Source: Lasiosphaeria ovina (lineage: Eukaryota > Ascomycota > Sordariomycetes > Sordariales > Lasiosphaeriaceae). From it: 64,000 nt of DNA. Shown here one piece after another: positions 34,840 through 45,570 of this stretch. A program made the position numbers and the translations under genes. The stretch lies in assembly GCA_033439765.1 (NCBI GenBank), contig JAULSN010000002.1, positions 5,828,001 to 5,892,000 on the forward strand. The letters are read 5' to 3'. How positions within the stretch are numbered: position 1 is the stretch's first letter; each line of letters begins with the position of its first letter. A model generated the notes under the pieces. That model was given only the letters and a program-made list of their open reading frames with translations, was not told the DNA's origin and did not search any database.

Positions 34840-36642
34840 GCGGCGGCAGCATCGCCGCTTGGTTTGTTGATTGGTTGGTTCCCGGCGGCGACTGACTGGA
34901 TGATGCGAACTGCTCAGACTGTACTACTACTTCATCACACAACCACGGAAGACGTGATGGGAACCTCTACTACGTATCGGGTATTGAGGGCTTGGGGCCT
35001 TGGGGCATTGGACTGGGGACACGGGGTTATGAAATGAACGTCACATTATCTGATTTAAAACCTAGCGCTGTGGCTGTCGCATAACACATTTGTGTCGCAA
35101 ATTGCCCGCCCGATTTGGTTTTCAACTCCCATTACACAGTACGGATATCCGAACATGAACGAGAAGCAACCTGCCCGCCTTGAGCCGGGTTGCCTTGGCC
35201 TTTTACACTGCATGCAACTACCAACAACAGCCGATGCAGACTCAGCGTTCTGGGTCAAATGCAGTGAAAGGCCCAAATATACACGGACCGCTTTGCAAAT
35301 GTACAAATCTTAAACTCTGCAGCCGGTCTTGCAAAGCCCCATCCATTCACGACAGTCTCTGGGTCGGGGTCGGAGGCAAACGGGCACTGAGCCAAGGACG
35401 TAAGAGCACAGCGCTTCAGCCTCGCAAGCACGGGGGCGAATGTGTTACTCCGACCGCGGCCAACAAACCCCACAGAAGCTTCTCGAACTGGGTCAGAGGA
35501 ACCCCCGGCTGAGTAGTGTGCTGCTTAATTCAATATTCCCTGCTCGACGAATTTCGGCGGCTATAGCGGGGTCTCAGTGCTCAGCCGTCAAGGCTCCCTT
35601 CAAGCCAGTTCCGGGCTGTCCAAGGGCCAAGAGGCTGCAAAGGGCCGGCAGCACCCGTCGTCCCGTTCGCTACACTGTCCCCTGGCAGCTGCCCAGAGCG
35701 TCTGGACCCTGGGCCTTGCCTGTCACGCTGGGGAAGCCGCTCTTGCCCTGACAGTGAGAATAGGAAGTCGGGTACTACCACAGAGAGAGGGGGAAAGGGA
35801 AGGGGCAAGGCAAGCAAACAGCGACCCGGCCTTCTACTGGTTGGTAATGCAAGATGGCAGTTGTAAACAAGTCGGCCCCTCCAAGCCATTGGTTGGGCGA
35901 CATGCTGGAACAACCTGTCAACTGTTAGGCCCTGCCCTGTGATGGGCGGTGCCCTGGGGTGGGGTCGACCCGAGTCCAAGAGACCTGCAGCGTGGCGCCC
36001 TCAGTGCCCGGCGCCCAGGTATCCAGTACCGGGGCTCGCTGGGCGTCGGGCGAATGGTTTTCTTTTGCTTCCAAATTTCCAGCTCAACCCCAGCCAGCTC
36101 ATATTTCTTGAATCGCAAGTCAAAAAGTGCCCAAAAGGCTACGTGATTTGCTCCAGAGCTGAGAAATCCTCTAAACCCTTTCAATCTGCCAAAGCCAAAT
36201 GCAATGTGATGGTCGATCGTCCGGCTGCCTCGTCCTCGCGTTCTTGAACCAGCGCCGACCGACAGTTTTCCTTTCCAGACCTTAGCCCGTCCGAACCGCA
36301 CCGCACCGCACCGCACCGCACGCTTCTCTCCCACCGTCAGTGCCCGCGCCCGTCAGCTTTTTTTTGTGCCCGCCCTCTTTTCTGGAGCGACCAGTGTTGC
36401 AGCTAGCTAGCCAGATCCAAGAAGCTCGCTGTTCCACTCTTCCCAGATACCTGAGCGCCCGGTACCGCCCCCCGAATCCTCCCGCCAATTTTTGCCTTGA
36501 TGCACCTGCCGCAATACAAAGCCTGACCTTGCCCCGAAGTCACGGCGTCAACCCTTCTTCGCCTTGCGGACCAACCGCATTTAACAATCGGGGACCCAGC
36601 GACACCACTTTTCAAAGTTACTCTCGCCCCGAGTCCACTTCA
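34840..36642. other. Intergenic region and DnaJ/TPR leader
   Basis: No supported gene in this 1.8 kb. Frames are short and antisense/sense pairs overlap. The (CCGCA)5 repeat at 36296-36320 and CT-rich sequence mark the probable promoter or leader of the TPR/DnaJ gene. An in-frame upstream ATG at 36340 exists, but the 101 residues it would add are Pro/Cys-rich and unlike the family. Confidence 0.5.
36296..36320. repeat. (CCGCA)5 repeat
   Basis: Five perfect CCGCA units about 320 nt upstream of the TPR/DnaJ start, in its likely promoter or 5' leader. Confidence 0.9.
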
Positions 36643-38879
36643 ATGAAGTTTTTCGGAAAAAAAGGTTCCAAGAAGCCCAACTCGGTCGAAGAGGAGGACG
36701 AAGACACCGCCGACTTTAGCGAGTCGCAGCCGCCCTCTCCAACTAAATCGCCCGCTAAATCGCCCTCCAAATCTTCGTCATCCCGCTCGCCGTCCAAGCG
36801 CGACAAAGGCCAGCGACCCGCCTCGCCGCCGCTGCTCTCCCCTCGTGAGACCAAGCCGCGCCCCTCGCGCAGTTTTGCGCGACCAACCGACCCGGCAGCC
36901 TCGTCTTCCCGGAAGAAGAAAATCGACCCGGACACGCACCCTCTCAACCTCCCACCCGAGCAGCGCAAGCGACTCTCTGCTCTCTCCGCCTCCGCCATGA
37001 GCGGTCGGAATTCAATGGAGATCGAGAAAGACGCCGGTGCAAGCGGCGGCGGCGGCGGCGGAATCCCGTCGTCGCCTGTCCCGCAGCAGCAACAGTCGCC
37101 GCCGCAGCAACAGCAGCAGTCGCCGAAGCCGCCAACCCCCCAAACAGGCTCCTTTACCTTCACCGTGCCTATCCCCAATGGAGCCGAGCCGGCGGCCGCA
37201 GATGGGAGTGCCGACGAGGCAGTCCCTACCCCTCCCCCTCACCGGTCGCAGCCTTCTAGCCCCGTGCAGACCGATGCCCAGCAGGCCGAGAGCTTCAAAA
37301 ATGAAGGTAACAAGTCCTTCAGGGACAAGGACTACCCGCGCGCGATCGAGCTCTACAGCAAAGGTAACCCGCTTTCACATGCCCTCGTTCCCGGGACTCT
37401 CAACTTCGTGATGCAGCTGGCTGACCCGATGCTCAGCTGTCGACTTGCAGCCTGATTCTGCAACCTACCTAGGCAACCGCGCTGCGGCCTTCATGTCCGC
37501 GAACAGATTCAGCGAGGCTCTGGAGGATTGCAAGCGGGCGGCAGATCTCGACCGTAACAATCCAAAGATTTTGCTGCGTCTGGCTCGCATCTACACCAGC
37601 CTTGGCCTGCCTGAGGAGGCAGTTGCTACTTTCAACCGCATCCAGCCACCCCCCTCGGCCAAGGATATGGCCCCCGCCAAGGAGATGCTCCATCACATCA
37701 AGTCAGCAAAATCAGCCCTCAAGGACGGAACTGCCTCAATGGTCCTCTATCCTCTCAACCAGGCCACTGCACTTCTTCCGTTTGGCGCCCCCAAGCCGAG
37801 GAAGTGGCAGCTAATGCGTGGCGAGGCGCTTCTTAAGATGGGCGATGTTAACTCGCTCGGAGAAGTCCACAACATTGCAATGCCGCTCTTGACAAACAAC
37901 AGCCAGGATCCCGAGGCGCTCGTACTTCGTGGCCGCGCGCTGTATGCGCAGGGCGAGAATGACAAGGCCATAGCGCATTTCCGTAAAGCCATTAACTGCG
38001 ACCCCGAGTTCAAGGATGCGATCAAGTGGCTCCGGATCGTTCAGAAGCTCGACAGAATGAAGGAAGATGGCAATACCGATTACAAGGCAAGGCGATGGCA
38101 GGATGCCATTGACAAGTACACGGCCGCTCTGGAAATCGATCCGGCAAACAAGGGGACCAACTCCAAGATCCTCCGGAACAGGGCCCTGTGCCGTATTGAG
38201 TTGAAACAGTACGACGAGGCCGTCCAGGACTGCGACAAGGCTGTCAGCATGGACTCGACATACATCAAGGCTCGCAAGACCAAGGCCAACGCCTTGGGCC
38301 AGGCCGACATGTGGGAAGATGCCGTCCGCGAATGGAAGTCCATCCAAGAGTTGGATCCGGAGGACCGGACTATTGCCAAGGAGATCAGAAAGGCTGAGCT
38401 CGAGCTCAAGAAGTCGCAACGGAAGGACTACTACAAGATTTTAGGTATCGACAAGAATGCCACGGAGAGCGAAATCAAGAAGGCTTACCGAAAACTCGCC
38501 ATTGTCCACCACCCGGACAAGAATCCCGGGGATGAGACTGCCGAAGCTCGCTTCAAAGATATAAGCGAGGCGTACGAGACACTGAGCGATACACAGTAAG
38601 TTTTGCGCTGGAGAACCAAGCACACAAGTTTATGATTTCTAACAAGGCAACAGGAAACGCGCCCGATTTGATAGCGGCGACGACCTCGCCGACATGTCGG
38701 ACATGTTTGGCGGCGGCGGCATGCATGGACATGGCGGAATCGACCCAGAGATCATCTTTTCGATGATGGGTCAGGGGGGCGGCTTCAGTGGCGGCGGCTT
38801 CGGAGGAGGCCAGGGATTCAACTTCAACGAGCGCCAGCCCCCGAGACGAGGCGGCTTCCAAGGTTTCCACTACTCATGA
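36643..38879 (+). CDS. TPR and J-domain co-chaperone, DNAJC7-like
   Basis: Likely Hsp70/Hsp90 co-chaperone: TPRs bind chaperone tails and the J domain stimulates Hsp70 ATPase. Exons 36643-37363, 37437-38595 and 38654-38879 give 701 residues. Residues 1-~215 are disordered (acidic, Ser/Pro/Lys-rich, with a Gly run and a Gln/Pro stretch). TPR arrays run from ~220 ([20 protein letters not shown], then [18 protein letters not shown]) to ~560, with a second set starting [16 protein letters not shown]. The J domain spans ~569-635: [21 protein letters not shown] at 599-601, and [10 protein letters not shown] across the last splice. A Gly-rich, Phe-rich tail ends GGFQGFHYS, like the family's GGF-type C-terminus. 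The first splice must use the acceptor at 37436; the AG a few bases later gives an immediate stop. The frame stays open for 107 codons past the UGA (see separate entry). Confidence 0.92.
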
Positions 38880-39203
38880 CAATCCGATGAAGACGCCAGC
38901 GATGATGACGAGGACGATGACGAGAGTGTTGGGGACACCTTCGGCGACACTCGACATGGGCCGCAATCCCAGCCAAGTGGGAGCGACGGCGATATCAAGG
39001 CGGCTTGGAGAGCCGAGGCGGCCAAGGAAAGGGATAAGTGGCTGGAGCGGGTGCGTGGGGCAGGACTATTGCTGGCGGCTTCGATTGTGCTTCTCCCCGC
39101 GTATCTCGTGGCTGTGGTCGTCATGGGAGCTGGGGCTGTATACATTTGTATCATGGCGATGAGACCGGTCGGATCTCCTCGGAGACGCGGTTTTGCGACT
39201 TGA
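38880..39203 (+). other. In-frame post-stop extension of the J-protein
   Basis: Directly after the UGA (context TCA UGA CAA) the same frame runs 107 codons to the next stop. The implied peptide starts with an acidic run (SDEDASDDDEDDDE), continues with a charged helix (AAWRAEAAKERDKWLERVR), then about 35 hydrophobic residues (GLLLAASIVLLPAYLVAVVV and on) and a basic end (SPRRRGFAT). Codon use looks coding. No ATG precedes the hydrophobic part, so it could only be made through readthrough, a splice that skips the stop, or a frame that was intact until recently. It is listed separately because the stop codon is clear in this sequence. Confidence 0.55.
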
Positions 39204-40209
39204 AAAGCTGGGTTTCGGTATTAGACTAGCACAGGTATTTGGCCATTTCGCATCACAACATCAACATCGACACATGGAGGCGTTTTGTTTGGGTTCTAAT
39301 ATCACTACCCCGGGCCCATGTTAGGTTACCACTGGCAACAACTTGATTAGCAAGATAGACAGGTTAGTGGAATTTACAGGGGCGCTGCTTTTCTTTTTCC
39401 TGGAAGGGTTATGGTCAGCTAGAGTGACAGCGGCATGCATTTTGTTGGGTGCCTAGAAAGCGAGAGAGCGGGTTTGCTAGTTAGTTAGGGATATATGTCT
39501 AAGTGTGCGGGTTCTATGATTATTAGACACCAAAATAAATATGAGATACCAGTTATGTTTCAAGATAGAGAGCATATTAGAGTCAAGCCAGGAATACAAC
39601 AAGGGGGAATACTACTGCCTAGACTAGGTACAGAGGTAGGAGGCCATTTCTTTCTTTGTCGTCACCATGGAACCAACCGATACAACCAAAAGTTGAGTGC
39701 CAGGGTTGTTAGTGCGCCGAGGGAAGTCCCAGGAAGCGTCGGCGGGGCTGTCACCAAACAGGGTTCCACTCGGTACAGATCGCCTCAAGATCCGGGGTTT
39801 GGCCGCGGAAGAAGCTCGGGCCCCACCACCCCCTGCAGGTTGGATGGAGGCCACGATTCACTTGCCCGGCGCAAAAAAAGTAGCCCTGTCTGTCCACTGG
39901 AAACCGCCACATCGCCTTCTCGCCCAGCGCGGACCTCGCTCATTAACCTGGACGGCCACGGTCTCCAGCACGATTATCTGGTCACTTAGTCCCCATGACC
40001 GAGACGGCGCGCGCTCGCTCCTTTAGTCTCGACTTTCTGACTCTGTACAACAAACCAAGCTCATTTCGAAGCGTCTGACGGGACTTCCTGGCGACATTGC
40101 AGGCCCGTCGTACCGTGTCGGTAATAATTCCACAATTCCACCTGGACCTTCCTGCGCACCAGGTACCCTACCTGATTGCTAGTCCCCGCGCGACCGAGTG
40201 CCCGCCGCC
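39204..40209. other. Intergenic region, SEC63 promoter
   Basis: No gene seen. AT-richer from 39480 to 39620, then a GC-rich stretch that should contain the SEC63 promoter and leader. Confidence 0.55.
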
Positions 40210-42407
40210 ATGGGCGCCGATTACGCTTACGACGAGGAGGGCTACCTCTGGCCCTTCTTCGTCTTCACCCTGACCTTCATCGTCACGCTCCCGCTCACCT
40301 ACCTGCTGGTGAGCCGTTCGCGCGACCCTGCCGCAGCCCTCAAACGCGTCCAGTCCGACTACCGGCACGAGCATGCAGACCTCGTCGACACGCTGCGCAA
40401 GCAGGAGAAGCGCAAGGACCGGAAGCTCTGGCTGCTGGCCTTTGTCGTTGCCGGGTGGGCCATCATGGGCTACATGCTCTACCTCATCAACACAACTGAG
40501 GCGCCGACGCAGAAGATCTGGAACCCCTACGACATCCTCAGCATTCCCGAGTCGGCCAGCATCAAGGTCATCAAGAGCACGTACAAGAAGCTGTCCCTCA
40601 GGTTCCATCCCGACAAGATACGGCCCGATGCCTCGAGGAACGAGACCCTCGAGGACCTCAACGCCCGCTACGTCGAGATATCAAAGGCCTACCAGGCCCT
40701 CACCGACGAGGAGGTCCGGAATAACTACATCCAGTACGGCAACCCCGACGGCAAGCAGGGCTACAGCATCAACATTGCCCTCCCAAAGGCCATGGTTTCG
40801 GACGGCAACGGAAAGTACATTGTCCTCATCTATTCGGCCCTCTTTGGAGTCCTCCTGCCCTATCTGGTCGGCTCCTGGTGGTACGGTACCCTGAGGCGGT
40901 CCAAGGAGGGGTCGCTGATGGAGAGCGCCAACCGCCTCTTCCGCGCGTACCAGGACGACATTGACGAGGGTGGCGTCATCACTGCTCTCAGCGAGGGCAA
41001 GGAATACGAGGACCTCTTCAAAGGCGACAAGGCCGACTCGCAACTATCCAGGATAGAGTCGAAGATTATGGCCGAGGGCGAGCTCTCGCCCTTCGCTGGC
41101 GGTCTATCTATCAAGGACAAGGAGAAGCTCCAGGACTTGGAGAGCGGGCCGCAGAGAAAGGCGCTTGCGCTGCTTTGGGCCTACCTGGGGCGCGTCGAGC
41201 TCGACGACCCTTCTCTGAACAAGGCCAAGCTCGAGGTTGCGCCCATTGCCCACGCTCTCAACAAGTCATTTACCGCCATATCTCTCGCATATATGAACAC
41301 AGCACCGCTCTTAGCTTCTTACTACACAAGTCAACTGCTCATCCAGGCCCTCCCAGCCAAGTCATCCCCGCTACTGCAACTCCCGTACTTCACGCCGAAG
41401 ATTGTCAAGGCGGTTGAGGGAGACTCGAGAATCCACACGTCAGTCCAGAGCTTTATGGACAGGCCAGATCCCAAGCGCCGCAGTTTGGTGGTAGGGAAGA
41501 ATCTTCTCACAGAACAGCAGTACAAGGAAGCAGTGAAGGTGGCCAAGCAACTGCCGTACCTCCGTGTTGCCAAGGCGTACTTCAAGGTCACTGGCGAACG
41601 TTGCATCATTCCATCATCCCTCGTCACCCTGGTTGTCAAGGGTCGCTTTGTGCCGCCAGGCAGCGAAAAGCTGCCCGAGGTCAACGAGCCGGACCTCGAA
41701 GACATCGACCCGGCCGAGGACGACCTAGATGCCATCCTAGGCCGCAAGACCAAGAAGCAGATCGGCAAGGATGAAAATGGGAAGCCCATCATGTCGGCGG
41801 ACAGTGAGCCCATTCTGCCGCCTCTCGCGTCAGCCCCCTATTTCGCCCGTGATCACAGTCCCAGGTGGCATGTCTTTTTGACCGACTCCAAGCAGGGCAG
41901 AGTCGCGGTGCCGCCGTTTACATTTGCACAGTTTGACCGCCCAGTGTTCCAGGAGGACGGCAAGACGCCGACGTTTGCCATGCAGACGCTCAAGGCGCAG
42001 TTCCAAGCCCCGCCGCAGGCCGGCCATTACACTTTTGTCATGCACGTCGTCTGCGACAGCTACGTCGGCTTCGACACCAAGATGGAGGTGACGCTAATTG
42101 TCGACGAGGCAAGCAAGGCTGCCGAGATGGCGGACGATGATCAGATCAGCGAGCCCGATGAAGGTTAGTCCACTACCTTTCGTTTCTAATATGCCTTGTA
42201 TCAAAAAACTGACCATTGTTCCCAAAAGACTCACTTGCCGGCATCATGAACGCGGCCAAGGGCGGGTCAGCACCATCACCGTCAGGGGCCGCAAATGCGG
42301 GCAAGAAGAGCAGGAAGGAGCAGGACGAGTCAGACGACGAGAGCGGCACAGAGGAGGAGGAAGATGATACCAGCGCCACAAACACAGACACGGAAGCAGA
42401 GGACTAA
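40210..42407 (+). CDS. SEC63: SEC63 ER translocon J-protein
   Basis: ER membrane subunit of the SEC62/63 post-translational translocon that recruits BiP/Kar2 through a lumenal J domain. Exons 40210-42163 and 42229-42407 give 710 residues. TM1 is at ~13-34 (WPFFVFTLTFIVTLPLTYLL), TM2 at ~73-93 (LWLLAFVVAGWAIMGYMLYL). The J domain begins IWNPYDILSI at ~103 with HPD at 133-135, and TM3 lies at ~208-230 (YIVLIYSALFGVLLPYLVGS). The cytosolic Brl/Sec63 domain follows, including IDPAEDDLDAILGRK and an FN3-like end (AQFQAPPQAGHYTFVMHVVC). The acidic C-terminal tail (DESDDESGTEEEEDD) is typical and is the SEC62-binding region in yeast. ATG at 40210 follows GCCGCC, a good context. Immediately downstream of another J-domain gene on the same strand. 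Confidence 0.96.
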
Positions 42408-43720
42408 ACAACCCAAACCGCCATACTTTAGATTTCTTCTTATATCTGGTGGTGGGGGTTATCATAATGTGTGTCTCTCTGTGTAAACCAAACATCCCCC
42501 TTTTCTTGATTATAACGGCGTTTAAACAAAGAACTGCTTTTTTTTTTTCTTTTTTATCATTCTGTATCTTTTTTATCTTCAAAAGACAGACAGAAGAGAG
42601 AGAGAAAGAGAAAGAGTAAAAAAGTAACTTGGGGAGGAACACGGTGTGCGGCGTTGATCATCTTGTCGTTCGTCCTTTTTCGAACTTGCTTGCCTTATTT
42701 ATATGAGTCCTTACTTGTATGAGCGAAAATATCAAATTACAGAGTCAGTGGAGTGTGAGATTTCGTGTTTGGTGCTTTGTGAGAATATGGTGAATTAGTC
42801 GGTGAGTGAGTGATTGGGGAGTAGGTGTGAGAGTAAGTGAGTTAGTGAGTTAGTGAACGAGTACTCGAGCGAGGACGCGCTGAGTGGGTGAGAGAGTGAG
42901 AGAGTTATTAGAGAGTAAGTGAGTACTCAAGTGAATGCCTGCCTGAGTGAAGCACTGGATGTGAGTGAGGTGTGATGGTATTCTGATGTCATGATGGGCG
43001 AGCCCCTTTCTGGTATCGGTTGTCTGCACACGCTAAGTCTAGATTATATAAACAATATGCTCTAGAATTCCTGCAAGGTATGTCTCAAGTTTCTTGTCTA
43101 GGTACTTGGGCATAAATAATGTCTATCATCTAGTCTTATTTTGTCTACGTGATGAGCACACCGCATTGAGCGGATGGGGGCGTTCTCATCTTCTAGTGAA
43201 CTTTTCCGTGTTCACACGGAACCGCCTTCCCAGGTCATCGCCTTGATCACTCCCTACCTGCATGCTACGTCGTAGCAGGGCCGGTGATGCTCTACTACTA
43301 GGCAGAGAGGATAGTGCGTCGCTTGACAATATGGCCAGCATGGATGCAGGATGTATATTGGCATGGCTTTCGTCTGGTCTTGTGGCCGCTTCTTAAAGTC
43401 AAGCTAAACTGGGCGAGATAGCCGCAGCTGCCCTGTAAATAGATAGCACGGTCTTTGGGTTGAGGATTCTCGCTACTAGGTAGCAGTTATGATCTGTCGG
43501 TTGCCACGCCTGTTGCAACGGGATAGCAGGACTGGGGTTTATCTAATACAGCGCAGCATCAGCGCATGAAATATTCGCGCGGCATATGGCTCGATAGCAA
43601 TGTGCCTCTCTCTCTCTCTCACTCTGTTGGTCCAAAAGTGTTTCCCGCGGATCGGAAGCATCATGTCGTGATGCATATAATCGTTTCGGAAGGCTGCAAA
43701 TTCTTCCTTTTTACCCCCCG
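42408..43720. other. Convergent intergenic region SEC63 / KTI12
   Basis: No gene seen. Contains poly-T (42538-42550) and the degenerate GTGA repeat at 42788-42974, then AT-rich sequence. It is the 3' flank of both neighbours. Confidence 0.6.
42788..42974. repeat. Degenerate GAGT/GTGA repeat
   Basis: About 190 nt made largely of GAGT, TGAG and TTAG tetramers (GGTGAGTGAGTG, AAGTGAGTTAGTGAGTTAG, GAGAGAGTGAGAGAG). It gives no reading frame and looks like a decayed tetranucleotide microsatellite. Confidence 0.75.
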
Positions 43721-44826
43721 CTACCCGTCCTTCTCGAAGGCGTCGTTAAGGTAGCCCACGAAGCTCTCGCGCAGGCGGCTCGTCATGAGCTTGCCGACAG
43801 CCTCGAGGCCAATGCCGCCGCGGTTGAGCGCGACAAACGCCCGGCGGTGCCGCTGCAGCTGCGGTAGCCCGACCTTGGACCCGGGGAGCTCCACCACCAG
43901 GTCGTCGTCGGCGGCACCGGCGGCGGCCCGGGGGATACGGACTTGGCCACCGCCGCCGTCCGAGTACTCCTGCTGCTTCTCGAGGATCTTCTTGACAATG
44001 TCCTGCGTCTCCCGCTCCAGCACGTACAGGTAGTCGCCGCCGGAGTCCTTGTCGCGCTGGACCGTCGACTGGTTCGGCCGCACGACCTTCTTGGCCTCGC
44101 CGGCCACGGCGTCCCAGATTTGGCTGAAGACCTGGCGCGTCTGTTCTGCGTCGTCCTCCCAGATGAGCGTGAACAGCGGGCTGTCCCAGCGCGTCATGGG
44201 GTTGGGCTCCTCGTACCGGAACACGAGGTTGTCCCAGTTGGCGGGGTCGTAGGGCTCGACGTCCTTGGCTTTCTCGCTTTCTGTACCTACCGGTGCTGGC
44301 TCTTCTTGCTTCTGGCCCTCCTGGTTCTGCTTCCTCCTCTCCAGGCGGGCCTCGTTGACGGCGCGTGCGCGGTCGATGGCGCAGCCAATCTGCAGCACGG
44401 CGCTCGGGGTGCTCATGTTCTTGGCCTCGCAGAACAGCTGGTAGCGCCAGCCCTTGATGTAGTTGAGCCCGTCGAGCACGACTATGTCCCGGGGCGACAG
44501 CACGCGCTTGACGGCGGCGTAGACGGCGGCGCGGGCGTCCTTCTCCGAGGCATTGGCGGACCGCACGTGGGCCGGCAGCTGGGCCGGCGACAGGTCGTAG
44601 ACGGCCCGCGAGATGCTCTGGGTTTCGTCGGATACCAGGTGGAGCCGGTACTTGGTCCTGTCGCTGTGGGCGGCGATGCGCTCGGCCAGATAGGCGAGCA
44701 GCTGTTCGGCGCGCGTCGACTTGCCTGATGTCGGCAGGCCTGTGACCATGATGAGCTTTGCGAGAAGGGGGCCAGGTTAGAACAGGGTGTTGGTGGGGGT
44801 GGGCGCGGTTTGGTACTCACAGGCAT
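43721..44826 (-). CDS. KTI12: KTI12 Elongator-associated ATPase
   Basis: P-loop protein that binds tRNA and is needed for Elongator to modify wobble uridine (mcm5/ncm5). A two-codon first exon (ATG CCT, 44826-44821) splices over 44820-44756 to exon 44755-43721, for 346 residues. This yields MPLIMVTGLPTSGKST, matching the family start (MPL..TG.P.SGK), and the in-frame downstream ATG would lose only four residues. The Walker A motif is GLPTSGKS (8-15). SDETQSISRAVYDLS and VVLDGLNYIKGWRYQLFCEA are the Walker B and PSTK/KTI12 signatures. The C-terminal half (VGLPQLQRHRRAFVALNR) is the usual end region. Insertions rich in Gln/Glu/Lys (~150-180) and Gly (~270) are species-specific. Very secure. Confidence 0.94.
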
Positions 44827-45570
44827 GGTCAATTCCGTTGGACTTTTGGTCTCTTTCAAATCTATTGAGTCGCAAGAAGGAATCCGAGAAGCAAGGCGGC
44901 CCAAGCGACCTATGTACTGTATCCGTAAACTGATGGCGGGGCAGAAACAGAGGGTGAAATAATTGCAGCCCGTACATACTACGTACTGTAGATCCACGGT
45001 GGATACCTAACGGTAGGTATAGACCCCACTACTGTATATATTTAAATCTATTAGAACCCCACCTCAAATTCCAATCCGACTACGGAATACCATACGGTGG
45101 ATACTTCACATCTCTGACAACACAAATTACAATTGCCCTCTCTTGTCCGACAAGAACTACAACTGTCATGGATCTTCTGCATTGTTGCCAACGTTCTTTG
45201 ATGCATTAGTATAGTCTTTGCATACTTCGAATTGATCATCAGATTTAGCACAAGGAACGCCTATCTAGATGTCTGAGCTTGGTAAAAACACCCAACTACC
45301 TAAGTAGGTAAGGTAAATATCTACTTTATATGACGAGACTCGGACCAGGGAGTCCATGGCGACAGACAGACTGGCTTGGCTGGCTCGACAACAGATGCTA
45401 GTACAGCTGAAATGCCCGACAGAAACTGGCCGTGAGCTGTGGCTTGAGGTGCTGACAACAGATTCAGCCTTGCCTTGCCAGTCGGCCTCGTCGACCAGCT
45501 TGGAATCCCCGCCATCTCATCTTGATACCTACCTACGTCTTTTATCTCACCCTTCAAAACAACAGTTAAA
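44827..45570. other. Intergenic, KTI12 promoter
   Basis: No gene seen. AT-rich around 45040-45320 with a TAAGTAGGTAAGG motif at 45301. Lies between KTI12 and the ankyrin relic. Confidence 0.55.

Noticed and set aside
36340..36642. 101-residue N-terminal extension of the TPR/DnaJ protein from an upstream ATG
   Set aside because: Pro/Cys/Ser-rich leader over a CT-rich stretch, unlike the acidic family N-terminus that begins at [10 protein letters not shown].
43943..44728. 261-codon plus-strand frame
   Set aside because: Antisense of KTI12, Leu/Val/Ala-rich shadow.
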